The notes below the pieces were generated by a model. The model searched no databases and was not told the DNA's origin. It saw only the letters and a program-made list of their open reading frames with translations. Below, one piece after another: positions 1 to 7,279 of a stretch of 64,000 nt of DNA. The DNA is from CAXTPV01 sp965276715 (GTDB lineage: Bacteria; Pseudomonadota; Alphaproteobacteria; Acetobacterales; Acetobacteraceae), in the NCBI GenBank assembly GCA_965276715.1, contig OZ255622.1, forward strand, positions 1,798,001-1,862,000, read 5' to 3'. Position 1 is the stretch's first letter, and every line of letters starts with the position of its first letter. The translations under genes were made by a program, and so were the position numbers.

Positions 1-2
1 CG

Positions 3-1490
3 CTCGACATCATCAACACCATCCTGCTCGACGGCATGAAGACGGTCGGCGAATTGTTCGGCGCGGGCAAGATGCAGCTCCCCTTCGTGCTGCAATCGGC
101 CGAGACGATGAAGGCTGCCGTCGCCTACCTCGAACCGCACATGGAGCGCGTGGACGGCCAGACCCGCGGCACCATCGTGCTCGCGACCGTCAAGGGCGAC
201 GTGCACGACATCGGCAAGAACCTGGTCGACATCATCCTGACCAACAACGGCTACCGCGTCGTCAATCTCGGCATCAAGGTGCCGCTCGCCGACATGCTGG
301 CCGCCGTCCGCGAGCACAAGGCGCAGGCGATCGGGATGTCCGGCCTGCTGGTGAAGTCGACCGTGATCATGCGCGAGAACCTCGAGCAGATGGCGCGCGA
401 GAACATCGGCGTGCCGGTGCTGCTGGGCGGCGCGGCACTCACGCGCTCCTATGTCGAGGAGGAGTGCGCGGCCGCCTACCCGACAGGCCAGGTCGCCTAC
501 GCGCGCGACGCCTTCGACGGCCTGCACCTGATGGACCGGGTCGCCAGGAATGGTCTCGAGGAATACGTCGCCGCCAACAAGGCCAAGCGCGCCGGCGCGC
601 CCAAGCGTGGCAAGCGGATGGCCGACGAGGCCAAGCCGGCCGGGCTCGACCCCGACCGCGCCCGCGCCCGTCGCGCGCGGCTCTCGGCGGATCGGCCGGT
701 TCCCGTCCCGCCCTTCCTGGGGCCGCGCCGGATCGAGGCCGAGCCGCGCGCGATCCTGCCCTTCCTCAACGAGCGCAGCCTCTATCAATTGCAGTGGGGC
801 TTCCGCAAACAGGGCCGCCGCATCGAGGATTTCCTCGAATGGGCGAAGGCCGAGCTGCGGCCGGTGATGCGCCGGATGCTGTCGCTCTGCGAGACCGAGG
901 GGATCCTCCGCCCGCAGGCGATCTACGGCTACTGGCCCGCCGCCGGCGACGCCGACGACCTCGTGCTGTTCGACCCCGGCGATCGCGACCGCGAGGTCGC
1001 CCGGTTCACCCTCCCGCGCCAGCCGCGCGAGGACGGCGAATGCATCGCCGACTTCGTCCGCGACATCGGCGCCGGCGAACGCGACGTCATCGGGCTGCAG
1101 GTCGTCACCGTGGGCGAGGCCGCGTCCGACAAGGCGCGCGAATGGTTCGAGGCCGACCGCTACCAGGACTATCTCTACCTGCACGGGCTGTCGGTGGAGA
1201 TGGCCGAGGCGATGGCCGAATACACCCACAAGCGGATCCGGGCCGAACTCGGCTACGCGCGCGAGGACGATCGCGACATGGACCGGCTGCTGAGCCAGCA
1301 CTATCGCGGCTCACGCTATTCGTTCGGCTACCCGGCCTGTCCGCGCCTCGAGGATCAGGCGCCGATCCTCACCCTGCTCGATGCCGGACGGATCGGCGTG
1401 TCGCTGTCCGACGAGTGGCAACTCCATCCGGAGCAATCGACCAGCGCGCTCGTGGTGCTGCATCCTCGAGCCAAGTATTTCATGGTCTGA
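3..1490 (+). CDS. metH: Methionine synthase MetH, C-terminal part (5' end outside window)
   Basis: Cobalamin-dependent methionine synthase transfers the methyl group of methyltetrahydrofolate to homocysteine. The reading frame is open from base 3, so the gene starts before the window; the homocysteine- and folate-binding halves are missing here. The B12-binding module shows the DxHxxG motif (GDVHDIGKN, around 196-222), which supplies the lower-axial His to cobalt, then GMSGLLVKS and LLGGAAL. The C-terminal reactivation (AdoMet-binding) domain follows, from about PVPPFLGPRR at 703 to the end, with the usual RAELGY and YPACP stretches. No frame damage is seen. A strong GC-rich hairpin starts 5 bases after the stop and probably ends the transcript. 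Identification is secure. Confidence 0.96.
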   Translation, partial: LDIINTILLDGMKTVGELFGAGKMQLPFVLQSAETMKAAVAYLEPHMERVDGQTRGTIVLATVKGDVHDIGKNLVDIILTNNGYRVVNLGIKVPLADMLAAVREHKAQAIGMSGLLVKSTVIMRENLEQMARENIGVPVLLGGAALTRSYVEEECAAAYPTGQVAYARDAFDGLHLMDRVARNGLEEYVAANKAKRAGAPKRGKRMADEAKPAGLDPDRARARRARLSADRPVPVPPFLGPRRIEAEPRAILPFLNERSLYQLQWGFRKQGRRIEDFLEWAKAELRPVMRRMLSLCETEGILRPQAIYGYWPAAGDADDLVLFDPGDRDREVARFTLPRQPREDGECIADFVRDIGAGERDVIGLQVVTVGEAASDKAREWFEADRYQDYLYLHGLSVEMAEAMAEYTHKRIRAELGYAREDDRDMDRLLSQHYRGSRYSFGYPACPRLEDQAPILTLLDAGRIGVSLSDEWQLHPEQSTSALVVLHPRAKYFMV

Positions 1491-1494
1491 AGAA

Positions 1495-1518
1495 CCGGGG
1501 GCCGAGGCCGGCCCCCGG
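1495..1518. terminator. GC-rich palindrome, copy 1 of a 24-bp repeat family
   Basis: Nine-base arms CCGGGGGCC and GGCCCCCGG surround a GAGGCC loop. It lies 5 bases after the metH stop, and the oppositely oriented DUF2852 gene ends 11 bases beyond it, so it could terminate both. The same 24-bp sequence recurs at 10302-10325 and, with one arm mismatch, at 33253-33276. There is no T-tract, so intrinsic termination is an inference. Confidence 0.6.
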
Positions 1519-1528
1519 ACCCCCGGCA

Positions 1529-1966
1529 TCACGCAGGCTCGGGCGGCGACTCGGGGCGCTGGCGGCGCTCGGTCATGAACGCATCGAACTCCGACTTGTC
1601 CTTGGCGAAACGCAGGCGCTCCAGGAACGAGGTGAATTCGCGCTGCTCCTCCTCGAGCCGCCGCAGCGTCTCGACGCGGTACTCGTCGAAGGCGCGGTTG
1701 CCGCTCGACGGCGCCGTCTCCGAGCACACCGTCGACCAGATATTCGACGCCCAGCGCGCGCCGTTGCGCCCCCTGCGGCCAGTCCTGCAGCTCATGCGTC
1801 CACTCCCGATCATCAGAACAAGCATGGCCAGCCCGAGCGGCCACCAGGCGGCAAAGCCGAGGATGGTGATCGCGATGCCGGCCCATCTGTTGCCGAACAT
1901 CGGGCGCCATCCCGACGGGACATTCCAGGGCGAAGCCTGGCTGGCACTTGCGGTGAAACTCGTCAT
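1529..1966 (-). CDS. DUF2852 family small membrane protein
   Basis: A 145-residue protein of unknown function. After a short polar N-terminus it has one hydrophobic segment (GIAITILGFAAWWPLGLAML) and then a charged helical tail with FDEYRVETLRRLEEEQREF and AKDKSEFDAFM, the conserved signature I associate with DUF2852 of Alphaproteobacteria. I chose the ATG at 1966 (MTSFTASAS) because the 12 extra codons available upstream run into an inverted repeat that looks like a control site. It lies downstream of the TetR gene on the same strand with a 77-base gap, so the regulator may control it. The family is fairly sure; the function is unknown. Confidence 0.75.
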   Translation of the reverse strand: MTSFTASASQASPWNVPSGWRPMFGNRWAGIAITILGFAAWWPLGLAMLVLMIGSGRMSCRTGRRGRNGARWASNIWSTVCSETAPSSGNRAFDEYRVETLRRLEEEQREFTSFLERLRFAKDKSEFDAFMTERRQRPESPPEPA

Positions 1967-1980
1967 GCGTCGCCCCGACA

Positions 1981-2003
1981 TGTGAATGTAAGACACATTC
2001 ACA
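1981..2003. promoter_or_regulatory. Perfect inverted repeat, candidate operator upstream of the DUF2852 gene
   Basis: Arms TGTGAATGT (1981-1989) and ACATTCACA (1995-2003) with a 5-base spacer. It lies 14 bases upstream of the chosen DUF2852 start and downstream of the tetR stop. Its size and symmetry fit a dimeric regulator such as the adjacent TetR protein. A similar but less perfect site with the same TGTGAA element overlaps the tetR start, though with a different arm spacing. Confidence 0.5.
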
Positions 2004-2043
2004 TTGTGATCCGAGGTCGCGTTTCGTCAAGCCAAATCGGCGC

Positions 2044-2682
2044 TCATGCGCGGCCGGCGAGCCCGAGGCTCTGCAGATAGATCAGGATGCCGGCTTCGAG
2101 CAGCTCCTCGGAAGCCATCGGCAGTGGCCGGCGCGCCCGGTCGGGACGGCAGAACAGCGCCGCGATGCCGTGCGAGAGCGCCCACAGATGCAGCGCCATC
2201 ATCAGCGGTGGCGGCTGGTCGGCCTTGGGCAGTTGGGCAGTCAGGCGCTCGGCACCCTGCCGCAGCAGGCCGAACATGCGGTCCGACGCGGCGGCGACGC
2301 CAGGTGCCGCGTCGGTGCGCGCCTCGAACATGGCGGCGTAGAAGGCGGGCTCGTGCCGGGCAAAGCCCAGATAGGCGATGCCCATCGCCTCGAACGCGGC
2401 CGTCGGGTCCGGTCTGCCGTCGTTCCAGGCGGCCGACAGCGACCCGGCCAGCCGGTCGAAACCGCGGATCGCGACCTCGTCGAGCAGGGCGTCCGCGTCA
2501 CGGAAATGACGGTACGGCGCGCCGGGGCTGACCCCCGCCTGGCGTGCCGCCTCCGCGATGGTGAAGCCGGCGGCACCCTTGCTGGCGATGAGCGCGAGCG
2601 TGGCCTCGATGAGCGCCTCGCGCAGGTTGCCATGATGGTATCCGCGCCGCTCCGCGCGGTCGCGATCGTTGGACCACGTCAT
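2044..2682 (-). CDS. TetR/AcrR family transcriptional regulator (WHG-type C-terminal domain)
   Basis: A 212-residue regulator. The N-terminal helix-turn-helix reads YHHGNLREALIEATLALIA, then FTIAEAARQAGVSPGAPYRHF, the pattern of TetR proteins with a C-terminal WHG (TetR_C_33) ligand domain; the FYAAMFE and ALHLWALSHGIAALF stretches fit that domain. Start: the ATG at 2682 (MTWSNDRDRAERRG) places the HTH at the usual distance from the N-terminus; the frame is open 65 codons further up but that part is arginine-rich and unlike the family. An imperfect palindrome overlaps the start, which suggests autorepression. A decayed partial copy of this gene's 5' end lies at 7182-7263. The ligand is unknown. 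Confidence 0.88.
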   Translation of the reverse strand: MTWSNDRDRAERRGYHHGNLREALIEATLALIASKGAAGFTIAEAARQAGVSPGAPYRHFRDADALLDEVAIRGFDRLAGSLSAAWNDGRPDPTAAFEAMGIAYLGFARHEPAFYAAMFEARTDAAPGVAAASDRMFGLLRQGAERLTAQLPKADQPPPLMMALHLWALSHGIAALFCRPDRARRPLPMASEELLEAGILIYLQSLGLAGRA

Positions 2683-2699
2683 GTGAAGAGGATTTACAT
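2681..2699. promoter_or_regulatory. Imperfect palindrome over the tetR start, candidate autoregulatory site
   Basis: ATGTGAA, 5 bases, TTTACAT, with one mismatch between the arms. It overlaps the presumed tetR start codon (2680-2682) and shares TGTGAA with the inverted repeat at 1981-2003. Binding here would block initiation. This is inference from symmetry and position only. Confidence 0.35.
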
Positions 2700-2836
2700 C
2701 AAACGCGCGACCTTGCCATGAGGCGAGTGGATCCGTGCAGGGTCGGGTGGTGTCGGGGTCGGGCGCGTTGCGGGCGGCTGCGGCGCCACGACCGCCGGGC
2801 TCGCGGCCCCGGACCCGCAACCGACAGCGCGCCAGG

Positions 2837-3178
2837 TCAGGCGGCGGCCTGCAGTCCGGTGACAAAGCTGCTGACATCGCCGGTCAGTTGCTTGGCCTGA
2901 CGCGCCAGGGCGGCGGCGGCGTCGAGAACCTGAGCTGCCGTCGCTCCGGTGCTGACTGCCGCGCGGCTGACGTCGTCGATGTTGCCGGCGACCGCGTGCG
3001 TTGCCTGCGCAGTGTCGGAGACGCTGCGTGCGATTTCCGCGGTCGCCGATCCCTGCTGTTCGACGGCGGCCGATATGCTGCTCGCAATCCCGCTCATGCG
3101 CTCGATCTTGCCGCTGATGCCCTGGATCGCCTCGACGGCCTCGCGCGTGGTCGCCTGGATGTGACTGATCTGGCCTGA
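2837..3178 (-). pseudogene. Methyl-accepting chemotaxis protein, 3' fragment cut off by the IS630 element
   Basis: The fragment encodes the end of an MCP signalling domain: SGQISHIQATTREAVEAI, then SGIASSISAAVEQQGSATAE and a helical tail. It continues exactly where the fragment at 4355-5710 stops (ATDEI). Removing the IS and one copy of the 5-bp direct repeat TGATA restores the frame as ...ATDEI-SGQIS.... The few codons at its 5' end (MPGV) come from the IS terminus. A stand-alone product would lack receptor, HAMP and the hairpin tip that contacts CheA/CheW, so it should be non-functional. Confidence 0.9.
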
Positions 3179-4354
3179 TACGCCCGGCATGATCGGCTGA
3201 CTCTCGAAGGATTCCCTGATCGGCGCTGACGTGATTCGCTGTGCTCTGCACCCGATTCGCGGAGTTCATCATGGCAGCGCCGATCAAGATCACGCGGAAC
3301 GACCTCGATCCGGCCGGGCTACGCCGGGCAGCGCGGCGAGCGGCCAGTGTCGCAGCCGCGCAACGGATGCTGGCATTGGCGCTGGTCCTGGAAGGTGCAT
3401 CGAGGACCGAGGCGGCGCAGGCGGCCGGCATGGACCGACAGACGTTGCGCGATTGGGTGCATCGCTACAACCAGGAGGGGCTGGCTGGGCTGACGGACCG
3501 GCATGGTGATTTCGGCCCCAAGCGGCTGCTCTCGCCCACGCAGGAGGCGGAGATCGCAGACTGGGTCCGGCAGGGACCGGACCTGGCCACGCACGGCGTG
3601 GTGCGCTGGCGCCGGGCCGACCTGGCGCGGGCGATTGCGGCCAAGTTCGGGGTCGTGCTGGCCGAGCGCAGCATCAGCACCGTGCTGCGCCGGCTCGGCT
3701 TCCGCCGCCTGGTCGCGCGTCCGCGCCATCCCGGCCACGACGCCGCGGCGCAAGCGTCTTTCAGAGCGACTTCGCCGCCCTTGTAGACGCCGCCCTGCCC
3801 GAGCACGCCCGCGGCAAGCCGCTGGAACTCTGGTGGCAGGATGAAGCGCGCATCGGCCAGCAGGGCACGCTGACGCGCGTGTGGGCCGAGCGCGGCTCTC
3901 GGCCGCCGGCGCCGCGGGATCAACGCTACGCCTGGGCCTATCTGTTCGGCGCCATCTGCCCGGCCCGCGGCACCGGTGCGGCGCTCGTGCTGCCGTTCGC
4001 CAACGCCGAGATGATGAACCTGCACCTGGCCGAGATCAGCGCCAGCGTGACCGCCGGTGCACACGCCGTGCTGACGATCGACGGCGCCGGCTGGCACCAG
4101 ACCGGCGACAAGCTACGCGTGCCCGACAATATTACGCTCCTGCACCTGCCGCCTTACAGCCCAGAGCTGAATCCGGTCGAGAACGTCTGGGCTTTTCTGC
4201 GCGGCAACAAGCTCAGCAACCGTGTCTTCAACAACTACGAGGCCATCGTCGACGCCTGCTGCGCCGCATGGAACTGGCTCATCGCACAACCAGAACGCAT
4301 AGCCTCAATTGGTAGCAGAGAGTGGGCGTGTGTCAGTCAATGAAGCCGGGCGTA
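3179..4354 (+). mobile_element. IS630-family insertion sequence inside an MCP gene
   Basis: About 1.18 kb with imperfect terminal inverted repeats. Reading inwards, the left end is TACGCCCGGCATGATCGG and the right end (reverse complement) is TACGCCCGGCTTCATTGA. The 5-base sequence TGATA is present directly at both edges (3176-3180 and 4355-4359). IS630 elements normally duplicate a TA, so the exact ends may be shifted by a few bases within this ambiguous stretch. It carries one DDE transposase in two frames. It splits a chemotaxis receptor gene that otherwise reads through in frame, so the insertion looks recent. Confidence 0.88.
3271..4343 (+). pseudogene. IS630-family transposase, split by a -1 frameshift
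   Basis: The first part (ATG at 3271; MAAPIKITRNDLDPAGLRRA) holds the N-terminal helix-turn-helix modules and ends at a TAG at 3784-3786. The catalytic part continues in the -1 frame from about 3759 (FQSDFAALVDAALPEHARG) to the stop at 4343. The DDE residues are all present in that second frame: WWQDEARIG, VLTIDGAGWHQ and SPELNPVENVWAF. The shift point is TCTTTCAG near 3756-3763. Either one base has been lost, or this element uses programmed -1 frameshifting, known for some IS families; TCTTTC is not a classical slippery heptamer. The rest of the sequence is intact. Confidence 0.85.
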
Positions 4355-5710
4355 TGATATCTCGTCCGTGGCTCTCGCGGTCTCGCGCGCCAGGCCCTTG
4401 ACCTCGGAGGCAACCACCGCGAAGCCCTTGCCGGTTTCGCCTGCTCTCGCGGCTTCTATGGTCGCATTGAGTGCCAGCAGACTGGTCTGGCTTGCGATGC
4501 GCGAGATCAGCTCGACGACCTGGCCGATCCGTTGCGCCCCTTCGGACATCGCCGTCACGACGCAATCGGTCCGGCGGACATCCTCGACCGCTTGCCCGGC
4601 GATCTCGGCGGCACCCGCGACCTGGCCCTTGATGTCATGCACCGAGGCCGAGAGCTGCTCACAGGCGGCCGCCACGATCTGGGTCGCCGTGCTTGCCTGG
4701 TCCATGGCGGACGCGACCGTGATCGCCCGCTGTTTCGATTGATCGGCCGCGGTCGCCATGCTCCGAGCAGTGGTTTCGAGTTCCTGGGACGCCGAGAACA
4801 TGATTTCGGTCGATGACCGGAAGCCGTCCCGGAAGCCGCCGACCAGATGCTCGACCTGAACCGCGCGCCGGTCCTTTTCCGCTTGCTCGGCGGCTCGTTC
4901 GTCGGCGCGCGCTCGCAGGTTGTGCGAGTTCTGCAGGAGGCTCGCCTGCATGCGAGCCAAAGCGTGCAGCAACGCGGCGGTTTCGCTTCGCCGACCGCGC
5001 TTGGGCAGCCTGATCTCGTTGTCGAGACGGCCGCTCGAGACCGCACGCGCGATCGCGGCTGCGCGTCGCAAGGCCGGAACGACGGACCGAACGAGAATGG
5101 CCGTCGAGAGCATGCCGAAGCCGATCGACATGCCGATCGCGACCTTTGTCCAATGCCGGTGCGAAGCGACGGCGGCTTCGGCGCTGCTCCGAAACGCGTA
5201 GCCATCGTCGGCGAAGTGCTCCGTCACATCCTCGAAGGAACTCGACACCCGGGCCAGGACTTTTGCATCGGCGTCGCGAGGAAGCGTCGCAAGCTGGGCG
5301 CGCAGGCGCTTGGCCACTGCACGCGTGTCGCTGGTCATCGACCTGTCGATGGCGACGTCGAGGTCATCGAGAACCGAGCCGATCGCCTCCCTCGCCGCCT
5401 TAGGGTTCGCGCCGGTCGGCGCCGAGGCCAGAGCGGGCCTGCCGCCGGCCACTTCGAGAAGACGTTGCCGCTCACTCTCGGCGGACTTGGGCGCGGCGTC
5501 CCTGGCGGCAGCCAAGGCATAGATGGTCTTGACACGCTCGAACTCATTCTGTGCGGTTCGTGCGAAGTTGATCGACATGAAGGCGTTGTCGTACATCTGC
5601 AGCGCCGTGTCGCCCAGCTTACGCTCCCCGTCGAGCGCGTATACGCCCAGCATCACCGTGACGAGCGTCATTGCGAGGGTGGCCAGAAGGATTTTCAGGG
5701 CAACCGGCAT
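4355..5710 (-). pseudogene. Methyl-accepting chemotaxis protein, 5' part, truncated by IS630
   Basis: It encodes an N-terminal membrane anchor (ILLATLAMTLVTVMLGVYAL), a periplasmic sensor of about 160 residues, a second membrane segment (IGMSIGFGMLSTAILVRS), a HAMP region and most of the MCP signalling domain including the conserved tip (RAGETGKGFAVVASEVKGLA). The frame then runs into the IS and stops after a few foreign residues (YARLH). The missing C-terminal helix is at 2837-3178. The truncated product keeps the tip but lacks the final helix of the four-helix bundle, so signalling should be lost. The sensed ligand is unknown. Confidence 0.9.
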
Positions 5711-5732
5711 GTCGAACCCCCTGCGAAATTTC

Positions 5733-6053
5733 TCATTGAGCCGTCACAGTCATCTTCATCTTCGGGTGAATGAGGCACTGGACCTTGTAGTCGCCGGGCT
5801 TGTCGAAGGTGATTGTCGTCTGATCGCCAGGCTTCTCGAGCTTGCTCATCATTTTCGAGCCGTCGGGATTACGGATGGATATGTCGTGAGAGACGTCGTC
5901 GCTGTTGGAGAATTTGACGGCTTCTCCGACCTTCACCGAGACTGCCGGCTGGGAGAACTGCCTGTCCTTCTGATCGACGGACTGATCGGCTTGCGCGGTG
6001 AGCGGGGCGGCCATGATCAGCATGGCCGCGAACGTCAGGGCATATCGCATCAT
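5733..6053 (-). CDS. Periplasmic cupredoxin (plastocyanin/azurin-like)
   Basis: A 106-residue precursor with a signal peptide (MMRYALTFAAMLIMAAPLTAQA) and a cupredoxin fold. The likely type 1 copper ligands are visible: His56 in DVSHDIS, then Cys93, His96 and Met99 in QCLIHPKM. Small blue copper proteins of this kind carry electrons in the periplasm. The start overlaps the stop of the upstream di-haem peroxidase gene as ATGA, so the two are translationally coupled and the cupredoxin may be its electron donor. Since the peroxidase carries an in-frame stop, coupling may now be disturbed. Confidence 0.9.
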   Translation of the reverse strand: MMRYALTFAAMLIMAAPLTAQADQSVDQKDRQFSQPAVSVKVGEAVKFSNSDDVSHDISIRNPDGSKMMSKLEKPGDQTTITFDKPGDYKVQCLIHPKMKMTVTAQ

Positions 6054-7096
6054 TGTTGATCCTTGACCGGAAGCACGGGGGTAGCGATCGGGTCGTCAAC
6101 GCTGGTGAGCGTTCGCAGAAAGGCAATGAGATCGTTCACCTCGCCGTCCGACAGGCCGAGCCTGTGCATCTCGGGAGACAGGCTCGGCCTGTCGATGAAG
6201 CCGGTGTCGTACTCGACGACGACGTCGTGCAAGGTGGAAAGCGAGCCGTCGTGCATGTAGGGGGCCCGTCATGCCACGTTGCGAAGCGTCGGCGTCTTGA
6301 ACGCGTGCATGAGAAGAGGCTCATCGGGAACTTCCTCGGACCGGCCGAGATCGTTGGTGTCGAGACCGATGTCGTGGAATGCATCGTCGGTGAAGCGCCA
6401 GCCCGTGTGGCAGGCGGCGCAATTCGCCTTGCCGGTGAATAGGACAAAACCATGTTTCGCACCAGCATCGATTGCCCGGTCGTCGCCGTCGATCCATCGG
6501 TCGAACGGGGACTTGTTGCTGATCAGCGTGCGTTCGAAGGTCGCGATGGCCTGGGCGATGCGTTGGAAGGTGACCGGTCCGGGGCCGAAGACCTTGTGGA
6601 AAGCGCCGGCATAGAACGGCAGCTCGCCGAGCCGGGCAGCCGCCTGGTCGAGGGAGCCGCCCATCTCGGCCGCGTTGGACACGGGCCCACTGACCTGATC
6701 CTCCAGCCCGTCCTTGCGGCCATCCCACATCATGAGGTCGCCCCAAGCGAGATCGAGAAGGGTCGGCGTTGCCCGGGGCAAGCGGTTCTCGGCGTGACCG
6801 AAGGCGACTTTCTGGCCGTCCTGCCACGCCATTGCCGGATTGTGGCAGGTGGCGCACGACATCGTACCGCGGCCCGAAAGCCGCGGGTCGAAGAAGAGCA
6901 TGGCTCCGAGTGCCGCCTTCGCGTCGCTGTATGGATTGTCCGAGGGGAACGGGATGAAGTCTGGCCGCCTGAACTGTTGCTTGCGAGCCTCGATCGAGTC
7001 TGGGCTCGCGTTTGCCGACGCCCCTGCCAGGGCAATCAACAGGATCACGCCGGCCAGGATGCGAGAGACGCAGTGGTGTGGGTGCAGGTGTGGCAA
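6050..7096 (-). pseudogene. Di-haem cytochrome c peroxidase (CCP/MauG family) with an in-frame TGA
   Basis: A signal-peptide-bearing periplasmic protein with two c-type haem motifs, CATCH (residues 81-85) and CAACH (226-230), typical of bacterial di-haem peroxidases that reduce hydrogen peroxide or oxidise protein partners. The frame is interrupted by TGA at 6271-6269, inside the conserved segment TPTLRNVA-stop-RAPYMHDGSL, and then stays open in the same frame to 6050. That is exactly one codon in a family motif (NVA.xAPYMHDG), so a CGA-to-TGA change or a read error is likely. The product stopping there has 275 residues and lacks the YMHDG loop and final helix. The start shown is a TTG at 7096. 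It is coupled to the downstream cupredoxin. Confidence 0.85.
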
Positions 7097-7181
7097 GCTT
7101 CGAACAACCTGTCCAAGGGGTTGTCGCGGAAGATGCCACCGATCACGTTAAAGCGAGCTTAAAGGAGGCGATGAAAGACGC

Positions 7182-7263
7182 CGCGTCGCGGAGATGGCGT
7201 TACGGCGCGCCGGGGCTGAGCCCGGCCTGGCGTGCCGCCTCGGCGATCATCAGCCCACGTCAT
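7182..7263 (-). pseudogene. Decayed partial copy of a tetR 5' end
   Basis: Bases 7182-7250 match 2491-2559 of the intact tetR gene with few differences (shared core GTGCCGCCT and GGCGCGCCGGGGCTGA), and 7254-7266 match the sequence around the tetR start (CACGTCATGTGA). The roughly 110 bases between the two blocks in tetR are missing here. The remnant reads IAEAARQAGLSPGAP-stop-RHLRD, with TAC of the PYRHF motif turned into TAA. It encodes nothing functional and marks an old duplication or recombination upstream of the peroxidase operon. Confidence 0.8.
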
Positions 7264-7279
7264 GTGACGAGGCCTTCCA

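Noticed and set aside
3176..4359. A longer composite transposon around the IS630 element
   Set aside because: Only one IS copy and one pair of flanking repeats are present; genes on either side belong to the host MCP.
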